A DNA stretch of 64,000 nt from Salisapilia sapeloensis (Eukaryota; Oomycota; Peronosporomycetes; Peronosporales; Salisapiliaceae). Positions 11,701 through 21,940 of the stretch are shown here, one piece after another. Under the pieces are notes generated by a model. The model did not search any database, was not told the origin of the DNA, and saw nothing but the letters and a program-made list of their open reading frames with translations. Made by a program: the position numbers and the translations under genes. The first letter of the stretch is position 1. Each line of letters begins with the position of its first letter. The stretch spans positions 1 through 64,000 of the forward strand of contig JAADVB010000083.1 of the NCBI GenBank assembly GCA_023334545.1, given 5' to 3'.

Positions 11701-12032
11701 TAAAGTCGCGATTAATTCAAACGACATGGAGCTGTCGTCCTCCTTTACGTCTACTTCCAGCGACCAAATTTTAACACAATTATCTACATCCATCCCATTC
11801 GTATAAGCCACTTGGTATGATCCTCTATGTGTTGTGTGAAAGACTTTATTGCACCTCCGCCTGCCGTCGCGAAGACCCGTTTGGTCGGATGGGCATCAAT
11901 CCCGTAGATAGCACAGGCTACAGAGCATGAAAATAGACATGAGCATCATCAATTACACTGCGCATTCATGTGTAGCTTACCAGTGCCGGATGAGTTGGCA
12001 TGCTGCACTTCCTCCGGTTTCTCGAGCAACAT
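8796..12032 (-). CDS. HIRA: Histone chaperone HIRA
   Basis: Nine exons (12032-11981, 11917-11855, 11810-11651, 11588-11443, 11393-11212, 11161-11102, 11053-9174, 9122-8996, 8942-8796) give 938 residues. N-terminal WD40 repeats include FHQQAVNCVRWAGHGRYLAS, DVAWSPDDRMLASCSIDNS and HSGWVKGVAWDPVGK, then FVGHQSVVTCTRFNP. A Ser/Thr/Lys-rich linker (about residues 330-480) precedes the Hira domain (FATSSGDLYLLSASGRRLFP, LLVLLSDGKLRIWNV). The C-terminus keeps EYRYWIQAYARFLA and GMSKRELL. HIRA deposits H3.3-H4 independently of replication with UBN and CABIN partners. An upstream in-frame ATG at 12089 would add 19 residues; MLLEKP at 12032 matches the family start better. One 44-nt intron uses a GTGCAA donor, and the intron ending at 11394 has a perfect TACTAAC branch site. 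Confidence 0.9.
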
Positions 12033-12197
12033 GACGGCCGATGCGTTTAAATGTATAGGAATTGGCGCGTTCCGGTGGAATGGATGCATTTGACCTATAT
12101 TTATACATTTATTTCAAATATGGCCCATTTAATTAATTAAATTTAATAATATACACTATTTGGAAAGTACATTATCATTTTGTACATTTTGGAGAGC

Positions 12198-13058
12198 ATG
12201 GGGAACTTGAACTGCGTGCAGCAATGCCAGGAGCACGTAGAGACTCAAAAGAGAATTGCAGAGCTCCAGGAAGGTTGGTAGCAGTGGCTTGTGTATGGAA
12301 AAATAAGAGAGGATGAGATAAATATTGAAATAGGAAGTGAATTTGCAAGAAAGAAGCATGTCATGGGATTTGCATCTGGCACGGAACAAGTTCTTCTCTG
12401 GCTAAACGACGATACCTCCACGTACATATTGGATAGAATACCAGTAATTGCGCGGATTGGATTGTAGTAGTAAATGGACGAGTGTAGACTCAAGTGGAAA
12501 TGTAAAGATGGAGATACAAGCGAGGTGACTGATATTCGGTTGGAAGAGATCGACAAAATCAAATCACAAGGTAGGAAAAACTTCTGACAATTCCTCTGCT
12601 ATATCTATCTTTCCTATACATGATCTAATCGACGTAACTCGATGGTCGATTGGGCAGGTGATACCGAATGGAGTATGGTGACAGCAAAGGGAGAGCTACT
12701 AATCGATCTACAAGCATCATCAACGGAAGAAAGAGACGCATGGGTAGCTATTCCTTTCAAAGTTTCCATATCGGCAATTATTTTCTTATATGTGCACTAG
12801 GTGCGTGATGTACGACTACTCAGTGATGGCCAGCAGCCTGTTGGCGAATCCGAAGCCGCAGAAGAGAAGGCTGTGTCTGGATGGTCACTTCGAGGCAAAG
12901 TGGAGGAAAGAAATCGGCATCAAACATACTGGTCACAACGTGCACAGGAGCTGGAAGATCGTCAGAAGGAAGCAGAGGAACGAAAGAAGCAGCTTTCTGG
13001 TGTCGGTATGAAGTACACTGCCATCGCGATGAGCAAACGTGATTCGGAATCAACATGA
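12198..13058 (+). CDS. PH-like domain protein with likely N-terminal lipidation and coiled-coil tail
   Basis: Five exons (12198-12273, 12334-12421, 12488-12570, 12658-12743, 12801-13058) give 196 residues. The start MGNLNCVQQC has Gly2 followed by Cys6 and Cys10, a pattern suited to N-myristoylation plus S-acylation. The middle, ARKKHVMGFASGTEQVLLWL through TLKWKCKDGD, IRLEEIDKI, and STEERDAWVRDVRLL, has the strand pattern and final Trp-containing helix of a PH-like domain. The tail is a charged coiled coil (AQELEDRQKEAEERKKQL) ending in a basic Ser-rich end. I infer a membrane-associated adaptor; no exact family is known to me. Introns are 60, 66, 87 and 57 nt, two with unusual donors (GTTGGT, GTAGCT). 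It diverges from HIRA. Confidence 0.72.
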
Positions 13059-13176
13059 AAAAACTTATTCTACCCTTTATATATCTAGAACCGTTATTCA
13101 TAAGCATGTTGTTGCCACATAGTCTCTGCGACTCTTGGAGCAGTCCTTGGTAGCATTTTCATACCCCTTACTAGAC

Positions 13177-14439
13177 ATGGCAAGCGAAACACCAGAAACA
13201 AAAGGGAAGGTTGCGATTCATGTATTTGACGAGTACAGGAAGCAAGCGAAAGACTTTAGCTGTTCTCGAGACCTTTTATTAAGCAAGATGAAATACTTCC
13301 AGGCATATCTAAACGAAGCGAATATTCATGACGAGATCGACATCTCGGTTGATTGTGATGTCGAAGTCTTTGCGTGGTTAGTCGAGTATATGCATCAAAG
13401 CAACGATGAATGGCAATCGAAAATATCACTTGATAATGTTGCACCGATACTAGTATCCTCCGAGTTCTTACAAATGGAAGAACTCGTGAATGGCTGCATA
13501 GCATTCATCGTGTCGAATTTACAACAATTTGTCCAGCTTCGTGTCGACTTGAGCTGCTTGTCGGACATAGCAGTATCCAAACTTGCAGACCAGTGCTCAC
13601 CAGTGGCCGTGCGGAAGATGTACGACCGAAAGGATAAGATAAAGACCAAACTCCAGAGAAAGCAAGTGGATGCAATGCTAAAGGTGTTGGACGGAAATCT
13701 ACAATTTTGCACCAAGTGCGAACAATTATTTCTGATGACGACTGTCGAGGACACTCATTGTTATCAAGGTGTCCGTCGGATCAATGTGCGTGGAGACCTT
13801 GTAGCTCGACATGAAGCGAAACCACATTGGAGTAGTAGTGCTTTTGTGAAAGAAGTGATGGAAAGCAAAAGTCTTTCATGGGGTGTTGTCTACTGGTACA
13901 TTTGGGCTGCTACGCGTTGCAGTCAATGCAAGGAATGCGGTAAGACGTATAGTTTACTAGAGCTGCATGGGTGTGCCTACCACTACGGTAGTATTGAAGG
14001 CCGTGGTCGTGAAGCCAAATATACTTGTTGTGGTGCACGAGGGTTTAGTAGTGACGAAAGCGAGGTACGAGGATGCACGCTGCAGGACCACGTACCGGAT
14101 CGATTGGAACAAGGTGACGTCAAGGAAATTTGGACGTATATTCACGAGAGCGGACTCATGGACGAGGTCAAAGAGCAATCGGGAGCAAGTGTACAGATCG
14201 ATTTTTTCAGTGACAAGAGAAAACATGATGGGCCACGAAGTCGGCTGCACAAGGAATCTTTAGGTGTCGACTCCGAGCAAGGAAAGAGTAAATCGGCAAA
14301 TAGGAGAGCTTCTTCCGCTGCACTTCCAGGATCACCTCGTCGAGAAAAGCAATTCAAGGCGTTGAAGCTTCAGGAAAGAGACGCCGTGCGTACGAAAGAG
14401 CTCATGCAACGACTGATCCAACTGCGTGTGGACACCTAA
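13177..14439 (+). CDS. SANBR: SANBR-like BTB protein with zinc-binding Cys/His motifs
   Basis: A single exon of 420 residues starting at the ATG at 13177. The N-terminus (IHVFDEYRKQAKDFSCSRDL, LLSKMKYFQAYL, IDISVDCDVEVFAWLVEYM) matches the unusual BTB domain of SANBR (KIAA1841), known in mammals as a regulator of class-switch recombination. The role in a protist is unknown. Downstream are candidate metal sites: CTKC near residue 185, CSQCKECG near 250, then CAYH...YTCCGARG...GCTLQDH, a C/H spacing also seen in other eukaryotic zinc domains. The C-terminal 90 residues are basic and Ser-rich, ending in a helix (MQRLIQLRVDT). No SANT domain is obvious, so it may be a shorter ancestral form. Confidence in the family is good, in function low. 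Confidence 0.8.
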   Translation: MASETPETKGKVAIHVFDEYRKQAKDFSCSRDLLLSKMKYFQAYLNEANIHDEIDISVDCDVEVFAWLVEYMHQSNDEWQSKISLDNVAPILVSSEFLQMEELVNGCIAFIVSNLQQFVQLRVDLSCLSDIAVSKLADQCSPVAVRKMYDRKDKIKTKLQRKQVDAMLKVLDGNLQFCTKCEQLFLMTTVEDTHCYQGVRRINVRGDLVARHEAKPHWSSSAFVKEVMESKSLSWGVVYWYIWAATRCSQCKECGKTYSLLELHGCAYHYGSIEGRGREAKYTCCGARGFSSDESEVRGCTLQDHVPDRLEQGDVKEIWTYIHESGLMDEVKEQSGASVQIDFFSDKRKHDGPRSRLHKESLGVDSEQGKSKSANRRASSAALPGSPRREKQFKALKLQERDAVRTKELMQRLIQLRVDT

Positions 14440-14556
14440 TGTAGCCATTAAACTTCCGTTTAACTTCAAATGAGACGGTCCATTTAAAGCATCTTACTTT
14501 TACTATCGGTCCAACCTTTGTCCATCAACCACGAAAGCAGACAACGAATTATCATA

Positions 14557-15444
14557 ATGTGGACGACGCGAGCTCGAGATGCCTTGGTGCGATGCCAAGT
14601 CGGTAACTTGCGTATATCTGCTGTGATGGCTAAGTCCACTACGTATGAAATGGCAAACCGGTGGAAATTGCCAACTGTGAGTGAAACTAGCCGAGTATGG
14701 GGCGAATATATGGCTGGCACGACGATGCTCAGCTCTTTTTTTAAAAGCGAAGAACGGATGAAAGTTTCTGTTCGTACACCTGAGATCGAGGACATGTTCA
14801 TCGAAGCCATGGCTTTAGGTGAAGTGCGCGGCAAAGGCCAGCTTGTAGATAGCAGCACGCCAGCTACATCGATTGTCGACCAAGGTCGAATGCACGTATC
14901 TAAAGTCTTGTATGGAGCGGCTACCCCGTACGAGACAACCATACCAGCAACAGGCAACGCTCAAAAGGATTGGCAGACATTCTACGACATGTCAGAACAG
15001 GTTCCAACGATCATTCATCTCGATAGTGCTCTCCAGGAAGATAAAGACGACGTCTTCTTACACTGTTGTGGCGTCACGATCCAGCAGATGCCTCATGCAG
15101 ATGTACCAGACGAACACACATACGCTTTGGACGACCTACTAGTGCACAAATACCCTCTAGCAGCTGCGGACGTGCAACAGAATGGACATTTAGTCGACTA
15201 CCTAAATGAAGTCATTCCGAAAGCAGACTTGACAGCCGACAAGTGTCGTCGCATACCCGTCGACTACTTCTGTCGGTGCTCGAAACAAGGTTTTGGAGCT
15301 CGGCTACAAGGACTCGGCACCGCAGCCTTGTCAGATGTGATCGACCAAGCCATGAGCGAAGGCATTAACCTCACATGCCAGTTCTGCAACGCAAACTACG
15401 CCTTTTCACTATCCGAACTGAATGACCTCCGTGCATCGGATTAA
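14557..15444 (+). CDS. hslO: Hsp33 redox-regulated chaperone
   Basis: A single exon of 295 residues. The N-terminal domain aligns with bacterial Hsp33 from the first residues (TTRARDALVRCQVGNLRISA, SRVWGEYMAGTTMLSSFFK, EDMFIEAMALGEVRGKGQL). The C-terminal redox switch is intact: CRC at about 252-254 and CQFC 32 residues later, matching the CxC-x(27-32)-CxxC zinc site that opens under oxidative stress to activate holdase activity. No presequence precedes the domain, so a cytosolic place is likely unless the conserved start is itself the targeting signal. Hsp33 is bacterial in origin and patchy in eukaryotes. The stop is 42 bp from the VPS4 stop on the other strand. Confidence 0.93.
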   Translation: MWTTRARDALVRCQVGNLRISAVMAKSTTYEMANRWKLPTVSETSRVWGEYMAGTTMLSSFFKSEERMKVSVRTPEIEDMFIEAMALGEVRGKGQLVDSSTPATSIVDQGRMHVSKVLYGAATPYETTIPATGNAQKDWQTFYDMSEQVPTIIHLDSALQEDKDDVFLHCCGVTIQQMPHADVPDEHTYALDDLLVHKYPLAAADVQQNGHLVDYLNEVIPKADLTADKCRRIPVDYFCRCSKQGFGARLQGLGTAALSDVIDQAMSEGINLTCQFCNANYAFSLSELNDLRASD

Positions 15445-15486
15445 ACAAACGAAAGAGAATGTATTCATAAGTCAAGCAGTATCCTC

Positions 15487-17281
<1,795 letters not shown>

Positions 17282-17601
17282 CTACTCTGACTGTCGCTTT
17301 GATTCTTTCGTGCTTTTCACCTTGAAGTGGATATTTTCATTTATACAAGTTACATCTTACGTTACCACATTTTTACTTCTGATATGTATACTTTTATGTT
17401 CTTTTCATTGGTGTATAAACATAATCCAGCATTTGATTCGACAATAGGTGAAATTAAAACTACACTTCTACCTCTTTGTAAGATGTATAAGACAAAGTAT
17501 TGCTTGACAGAATAAATTGCCTTCAAACGTAAATTACAAACACGTAGCTCGAAACCAACAATTTGGTGAAGCCATTTAGCAATCTACTTGATCCAGCCAA
17601 C
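17282..17601. other. AT-rich divergent intergenic region between VPS4 and GMP synthase
   Basis: 320 bp between two start codons on opposite strands, visibly AT-rich (runs such as TTTTTACTTCTGATATG). It should hold both promoters. I see no clear TATA box at a fixed distance and no coding potential. CAACAATTTGG just upstream of the GMP synthase ATG resembles the CANTTT flanking element described downstream of oomycete initiators (inference). Confidence 0.4.
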
Positions 17602-19182
17602 ATGTCGGACCCTTCGCCTGTAACCGATCGTCGCCAGATTGCCATCCTCGACTTTGGCTCTCAATACAGTCACTTGATTGCTCGTCGAGTCCGAGAGCTC
17701 CATGTTTTCTGTGAACTCTACTCGTGCCTGGTCGAAGCCGAGGAGCTCCAGCAGCATAAGCTGAATGGCATCATCCTGTCTGGCAGTCCACACTCGGTCT
17801 TTGAAGAGAACTCGCCGCACGTGAAAGACTCTGTTTGGAAGCTCATCAAGGACGAGAACCTTCCAGTCCTTGGTATTTGCTACGGACTGCAGGAACTCGC
17901 GTACACTTTCAATGGCCAAGTCGCTGCTTGCGAACGTCGTGAGTATGGAAAAGCGACGGTTATTAAGAACGGTGCTGACTGCCACGGTCTTCTGAACGGT
18001 CTGCCTGATGAGTTCCAAGTCTGGATGAGCCATGGCGACAAGCTGACCGCTAAGCCCGATGGATTTGAGACGATTGCGCATACCGAAAGCTCTCCTTTCG
18101 TTGCGATCGTAAACGGATCTCGTCGCTTCTACGGCATCCAGTTCCACCCGGAAGTCACCCACACGCCACTAGGCAAGGACTTGCTCAAGAACTTTGTCGT
18201 AGACATCTGCAAGTCTGCCACGAACTGGGATATGCATGACATTGCCGGCGCCTTCATCGAAGAAGTGAGGCAGACGGTTGGTCCCAACGGACACGTTATT
18301 GGTGCCGTGTCCGGCGGTGTCGACTCGTCTGTTGCTGCCGTGCTGTTGCAAAAGGCACTTGGCGACCGCTTCCACGCCGTCCTGATCGACAACGGACTCC
18401 TCCGTCAGGATGAAGCCAAGACGGTTGTCCAGCGTCTCGGAGACAAGATGCAGATCAACCTCCACTGCATCGACGCGTCTGACCGTTTCCTCAAGGCTTT
18501 GGAAGGTGTGACTGAGCCAGAACAGAAGCGTAAGACGATTGGTAACCTCTTCATCGATCTTTTCCAGGAAGAAGCGAAGCGCATTGGATCCGTCGACTAC
18601 TTGCTCCAGGGCACTCTCTACCCGGATGTGATTGAAAGTATCTCGTACAAGGGTCCGTCCGCGACGATCAAGACGCATCATAACGTCGGCGGACTTCCGG
18701 AGAAGATGGACTTGAAGCTCATTGAGCCCCTGCGCGAGTTGTTCAAGGACGAAGTCCGACAGTTAGGCCAGGCACTCGGCATTGATGAAGAGAGTGTGTG
18801 GCGTCACCCGTTCCCTGGTCCAGGTCTCGCGATCCGTGTGCTTGGCGAGATTACCAAGGAGAGCTTGGACACGCTTCGTCAGGCCGATGCGATCTTCTTG
18901 GAGGAATTGAGCAAGAGTGGACACTACAAGACGACCGGCCAGGCGTTCTGTGTGCTCTTGCCAGTCAAGTCGGTCGGCGTCATGGGCGACGGACGGACGT
19001 ATGAAAAGGTCGTTGCGATCCGAGCGGTGAGCACGTCGGATTACATGACGGCGGACTGGTACCACATGCCGTACGAGGTGCTCGGCCGCATGTCGAACCG
19101 TATTATCAACGAGGTGCGTGGTGTGAACCGGGTGGTGTATGACATTTCGTCCAAGCCGCCTGCGACGATTGAATGGGAGTAG
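17602..19182 (+). CDS. guaA: GMP synthase (glutamine-hydrolysing)
   Basis: A single exon of 526 residues from the ATG at 17602. The N-terminal class I glutamine amidotransferase has the nucleophile elbow GICYGLQ and the His/Glu pair in GIQFHPEVTH. The ATP pyrophosphatase domain carries SGGVDSSVAAVLL, and the C-terminal dimerisation domain ends with PPATIEWE, as in bacteria and yeast. The enzyme converts XMP to GMP, the last step of guanine nucleotide synthesis. Length equals the bacterial and fungal form (about 525), without the insertions of the animal enzyme. Third positions look more GC-rich than in neighbours, consistent with high expression (inference). Confidence 0.96.
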   Translation: MSDPSPVTDRRQIAILDFGSQYSHLIARRVRELHVFCELYSCLVEAEELQQHKLNGIILSGSPHSVFEENSPHVKDSVWKLIKDENLPVLGICYGLQELAYTFNGQVAACERREYGKATVIKNGADCHGLLNGLPDEFQVWMSHGDKLTAKPDGFETIAHTESSPFVAIVNGSRRFYGIQFHPEVTHTPLGKDLLKNFVVDICKSATNWDMHDIAGAFIEEVRQTVGPNGHVIGAVSGGVDSSVAAVLLQKALGDRFHAVLIDNGLLRQDEAKTVVQRLGDKMQINLHCIDASDRFLKALEGVTEPEQKRKTIGNLFIDLFQEEAKRIGSVDYLLQGTLYPDVIESISYKGPSATIKTHHNVGGLPEKMDLKLIEPLRELFKDEVRQLGQALGIDEESVWRHPFPGPGLAIRVLGEITKESLDTLRQADAIFLEELSKSGHYKTTGQAFCVLLPVKSVGVMGDGRTYEKVVAIRAVSTSDYMTADWYHMPYEVLGRMSNRIINEVRGVNRVVYDISSKPPATIEWE

Positions 19183-19280
19183 ACTGCATGTTGTCAGAGC
19201 GCGATAGAGCTTGGAATGGACAAATGCATTTTCTTTTTTAATTTGGGAATTCGCTCCTCTTGCGTCATGCACCTCGCTCG

Positions 19281-19698
19281 TCACTGCATTCCCTTGTAGA
19301 GTAGTGAATCAATCCAACTCGAATGATTAGTCAGAGCATCCTGTAGCGATGCATCGTCCTCGGTATCTTTGCCGAATACCAGCTGGAGCCTGACAACTCT
19401 TTCTTCCCACGTTCCGGTAGAGACGGTCTCTGCACCTAGTAGCAATCTCAGGGAAGACACTCCAATGATATCCAAGGAAGCAGGAACAGGGTAGTTGAGA
19501 TACGACGCTACTAGCGAATAGAAATAGACAAGCAATCGACTGGCCCACTAGAACTGACTCTCTACATGCCCAAGAGTTCCGTTTCATGATCTCAAGGTTG
19601 ACAAGTACATCATGCTTCCAAAGATCTCATACAGACGAGACATTTGCAATTGACTGGCGCTTGAAGTCAAGTGCGAACATATCCACTTCTCCTGTCAT
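19281..19698 (-). CDS. Doubtful small protein gene
   Basis: A possible two-exon gene, 19698-19633 and 19547-19281, joined over an 85-nt intron with GTATGA donor and TTCTAG acceptor, giving 110 residues. Exon 1 encodes MTGEVDMFALDFKRQSIANV; exon 2 has a mildly hydrophobic start (LLVYFYSLVASYLNYPVPAS), then EERVVRLQLVFGKD and a short acidic end. No family is recognised. The same frame continues upstream for about 50 codons but is broken by a TGA at 19720-19722, so an upstream exon or a decayed gene is possible. It lies between the 3' ends of GMP synthase and the His-rich membrane protein gene. Treat as a candidate only. Confidence 0.3.
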
Positions 19699-19930
19699 CC
19701 ACGCATTTCCACTACGACTTCACCTGCATTTCAAATCCAAAAAGATAACTAGATGCAAGTACGTGCACGGACGCTTCTCTCCAGTACCACGAAAGTATGT
19801 TGAAAAGATATTCTGTCTGGCTGGAGAAGAAAATTGATGGCTTTTATTTCGCTTACAAGCCGTCTCCGGACATCAAAGGGTAATAGAAAAAGAATTGAAT
19901 CGGTTCCGTTGCTTCGTTCCAACTAGGCGC

Positions 19931-20959
19931 TTAGACAGATCCTTCCACCACACCGGCGCGAGTCGAGTTCTTCTTGGTTTCCGTCGACTCGATAACCTCT
20001 TCCTCTTCCTCCTCGTTACCAGATGACGAGTCACCATCCTCTTCCTCGCTCTCTTCGCCAGCCTGCGTGGTCTTGATCTCGAGCTCATCGTCGCTGCTCT
20101 CGAGCTCGTCGTTCGAAGGAGCGTCTTCGTCACGTCCCTCTTCCACGTCCTTTGCGGTCTCCTCCTCCTGCTGCTTGCTGCGGTTGGTGAAGGCGACGGC
20201 GATGGCAGCCATCACGGCAGCAGCACCAGCAATTCCACCAGCGATCGTAGCAGGGTTCTCAATCACAGAGTTGGCCTTCTCTTCATCCTTATCCTCGGTC
20301 GAAGCCTTCGTGGCCGTCTCGTGCGTAGTAGCCTCTGCCGCCTCCGTGGTCTCAGCCTTAGCTTCCTTGGGCTCCTCGACCTTTTGCTCGACCGGGTCCT
20401 TGACATTGACGTTCACATCGACGTTTCCGTCGCTACCGTAGTGAACACGAATGATGGACGGACCATCGACCTCGAGTTCCTCATCGATGCTTTCGTTCGG
20501 GCCGATGTCAAAGTCCTGGTAAATGTCTCCGGAGCCAGAGTAGTCCATGCTCATGGAGCCTTCAAAGTCCTCAATCTCGACGTCTTCCATTTCAGATCCT
20601 TCGAGGGAAGAATCAATCCTGTAGGACGCGTCTTCCGTAGACGACCAGTCCGCGTACACGGCGTCACCGACGGCCGTAGCTTCCATCTGAGACCCAAAGT
20701 CACCATCAGCTTCCACATCCCCCGAAGACGAGACGTCGACATCCCCGTCCGTGACGTCGTAGCTTTCTTCCTCAGGAGTCTCCTCGGCTGTAGCCGGGAC
20801 CGCATCCACCGAGTCGTGAGACTTGTGGTGATGGTGACGGTGATGGTGCTTGTGGTGCTTGTGGGGGTGGCTTTCATAGTCAAACTGCTGCTTAGCGTCC
20901 ACTGCCACGACGAGGGCTGCTGCCAAGACGATCGCCTTCAGTCCTGTACGTAAAACCAT
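19931..20959 (-). CDS. Secreted-pathway type I membrane protein with His-rich and acidic ectodomain
   Basis: A single exon of 342 residues from the ATG at 20959. A signal peptide (GLKAIVLAAALVVAVDA, cleavage near residue 23) is followed by a block of about 20 residues made almost only of His and Lys/Arg, then about 150 very acidic residues with many Asp-Gly and Ser pairs (potential metal or calcium binding, inference). A single membrane segment (TIAGGIAGAAAVMAAIAVAF) lies near residue 245, and the roughly 80-residue cytosolic tail is again rich in Glu, Asp and Ser. There are no cysteines and no known domain. Low-complexity acidic wall or surface proteins are common in oomycetes (general knowledge); function is unknown. 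Codons look GC-rich, suggesting strong expression, and the promoter is unusually well formed. Confidence 0.82.
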   Translation of the reverse strand: MVLRTGLKAIVLAAALVVAVDAKQQFDYESHPHKHHKHHHRHHHHKSHDSVDAVPATAEETPEEESYDVTDGDVDVSSSGDVEADGDFGSQMEATAVGDAVYADWSSTEDASYRIDSSLEGSEMEDVEIEDFEGSMSMDYSGSGDIYQDFDIGPNESIDEELEVDGPSIIRVHYGSDGNVDVNVNVKDPVEQKVEEPKEAKAETTEAAEATTHETATKASTEDKDEEKANSVIENPATIAGGIAGAAAVMAAIAVAFTNRSKQQEEETAKDVEEGRDEDAPSNDELESSDDELEIKTTQAGEESEEEDGDSSSGNEEEEEEVIESTETKKNSTRAGVVEGSV

Positions 20960-21060
20960 CTTCTTCGAGCACAATAAGATCTGGAAGGAGCTGGGCGAGT
21001 TCGGAAATGAGTTGGGTAATGAACCTAGAATCCACCGCTGGCGTCTCTTATAAAAAAACA
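20960..21060 (-). promoter_or_regulatory. TATA box and doubled initiator upstream of the His-rich membrane protein gene
   Basis: On the minus strand a TATAA lies at 21052-21048, preceded by a run of T. About 30 nt downstream is TTCATTACCC (21023-21014), followed by TCATTTCC (21010-21003). The oomycete initiator is described as a TCATT-type core with a flanking pyrimidine-rich element, and these match its shape. Transcription would then start near 21020, leaving a 5' untranslated region of about 60 nt. TATA boxes are said to be rare in oomycete promoters, so the combination suggests a strong, regulated gene (inference). Confidence 0.55.
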
Positions 21061-21355
21061 GTGGATATGGAAAATGACAAAGCGGGAGTCCTTCACTTTC
21101 AAAATCATCTTGCTCTTCTTTGTACACAGCCCGGATTTGGCATTAACCCAAAAAAGTGAACCCATGGACATGCTTAAGTAGAAATAGATACAAAGTGGAC
21201 GCGTTTTTATTGCACGGGGTAGGGCACAGCACCATAATGATTGGCTATTCGTTGCACTCGACCAATTTTGTCAATCAGACTTGATCGGTAGCTTTATTCT
21301 TCCCGGTGTGGAGCTATCTTTTCGCTTCGAGGAAAATAGTGAGCTAGTATCTCCG
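21061..21355. other. Divergent spacer upstream of holo-ACP synthase
   Basis: Just under 300 bp between the TATA-containing promoter on the minus strand and the holo-ACP synthase start on the plus strand. The frame of the synthase is open upstream to 21281, but only from a TTG. No other gene or repeat is visible. Confidence 0.4.
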
Positions 21356-21897
21356 ATGAAGACGTTGATGGGGATTGGAGTCGATGTAGCATTTGTACCA
21401 AGATTTGAGCGGTTACTAGATCGTTATGGGCAGAGATTTCTAGAGAGAGCATATCACGTGGAAGAAATTTCGCACTTGAAAGCCATGTCCGAGTCGCAAC
21501 GTCCACTCTTTCTTGCGTCCAGGTTCGATCCATACGAGGTCGCGAATAACATGAGTTGAAACGTAGAGAGCGTAGGTGGGCAATGAAAGAAGCTACGTAT
21601 AAAGCATTCCAGCACTATCGGATCCCATTTCCTGATATACACGTCCGGAAGGTTAAAAATCCACCTCCAACGCACGTCCAGGCACTGCTACCTCCATCCA
21701 ATACGACAGCTCTAGAGCTCATGTTCACTGGAGACACAGCTTCCATCGCCAAGGAGCTCCAGATACGGGTAGTTCCTCTACTTCCGACCCTGCCAACCGA
21801 CATCTAACGTATAAAGTAGGAAAAGTATGTATCCATCTCGCACGACAAAGACTATGCCGTCGCGTACGTCGTGCTGATGCAAGAATCTCCACTATAA
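21356..21897 (+). CDS. acpS: Holo-[acyl-carrier-protein] synthase, AcpS type
   Basis: Three exons (21356-21522, 21576-21768, 21820-21897) with 53- and 51-nt introns give 145 residues. GIGVDVAFVPRFERLLDRYG at the N-terminus is the AcpS signature with its metal-binding Asp, and RWAMKEATYKAF carries the second motif (W-x-x-K-E-A). YVSISHDKDYAVAYVVL closes the fold. The enzyme transfers 4'-phosphopantetheine from CoA to acyl-carrier protein. The first intron splits the WAMKEA motif and uses a GTTCGA donor; without splicing the frame stops at once. No clear mitochondrial presequence precedes the domain (MKTLM only). The stop is 43 bp from the stop of the facing HMG-CoA reductase gene. Confidence 0.88.
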
Positions 21898-21940
21898 ATT
21901 GGATACAAAGCTTCTCTTATTACGAATTATTCACACGTGT

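Noticed and set aside
20321-20953. 210-codon frame antisense to the His-rich membrane protein
   Set aside because: A by-product of the biased Asp/Glu/His codons on the other strand.
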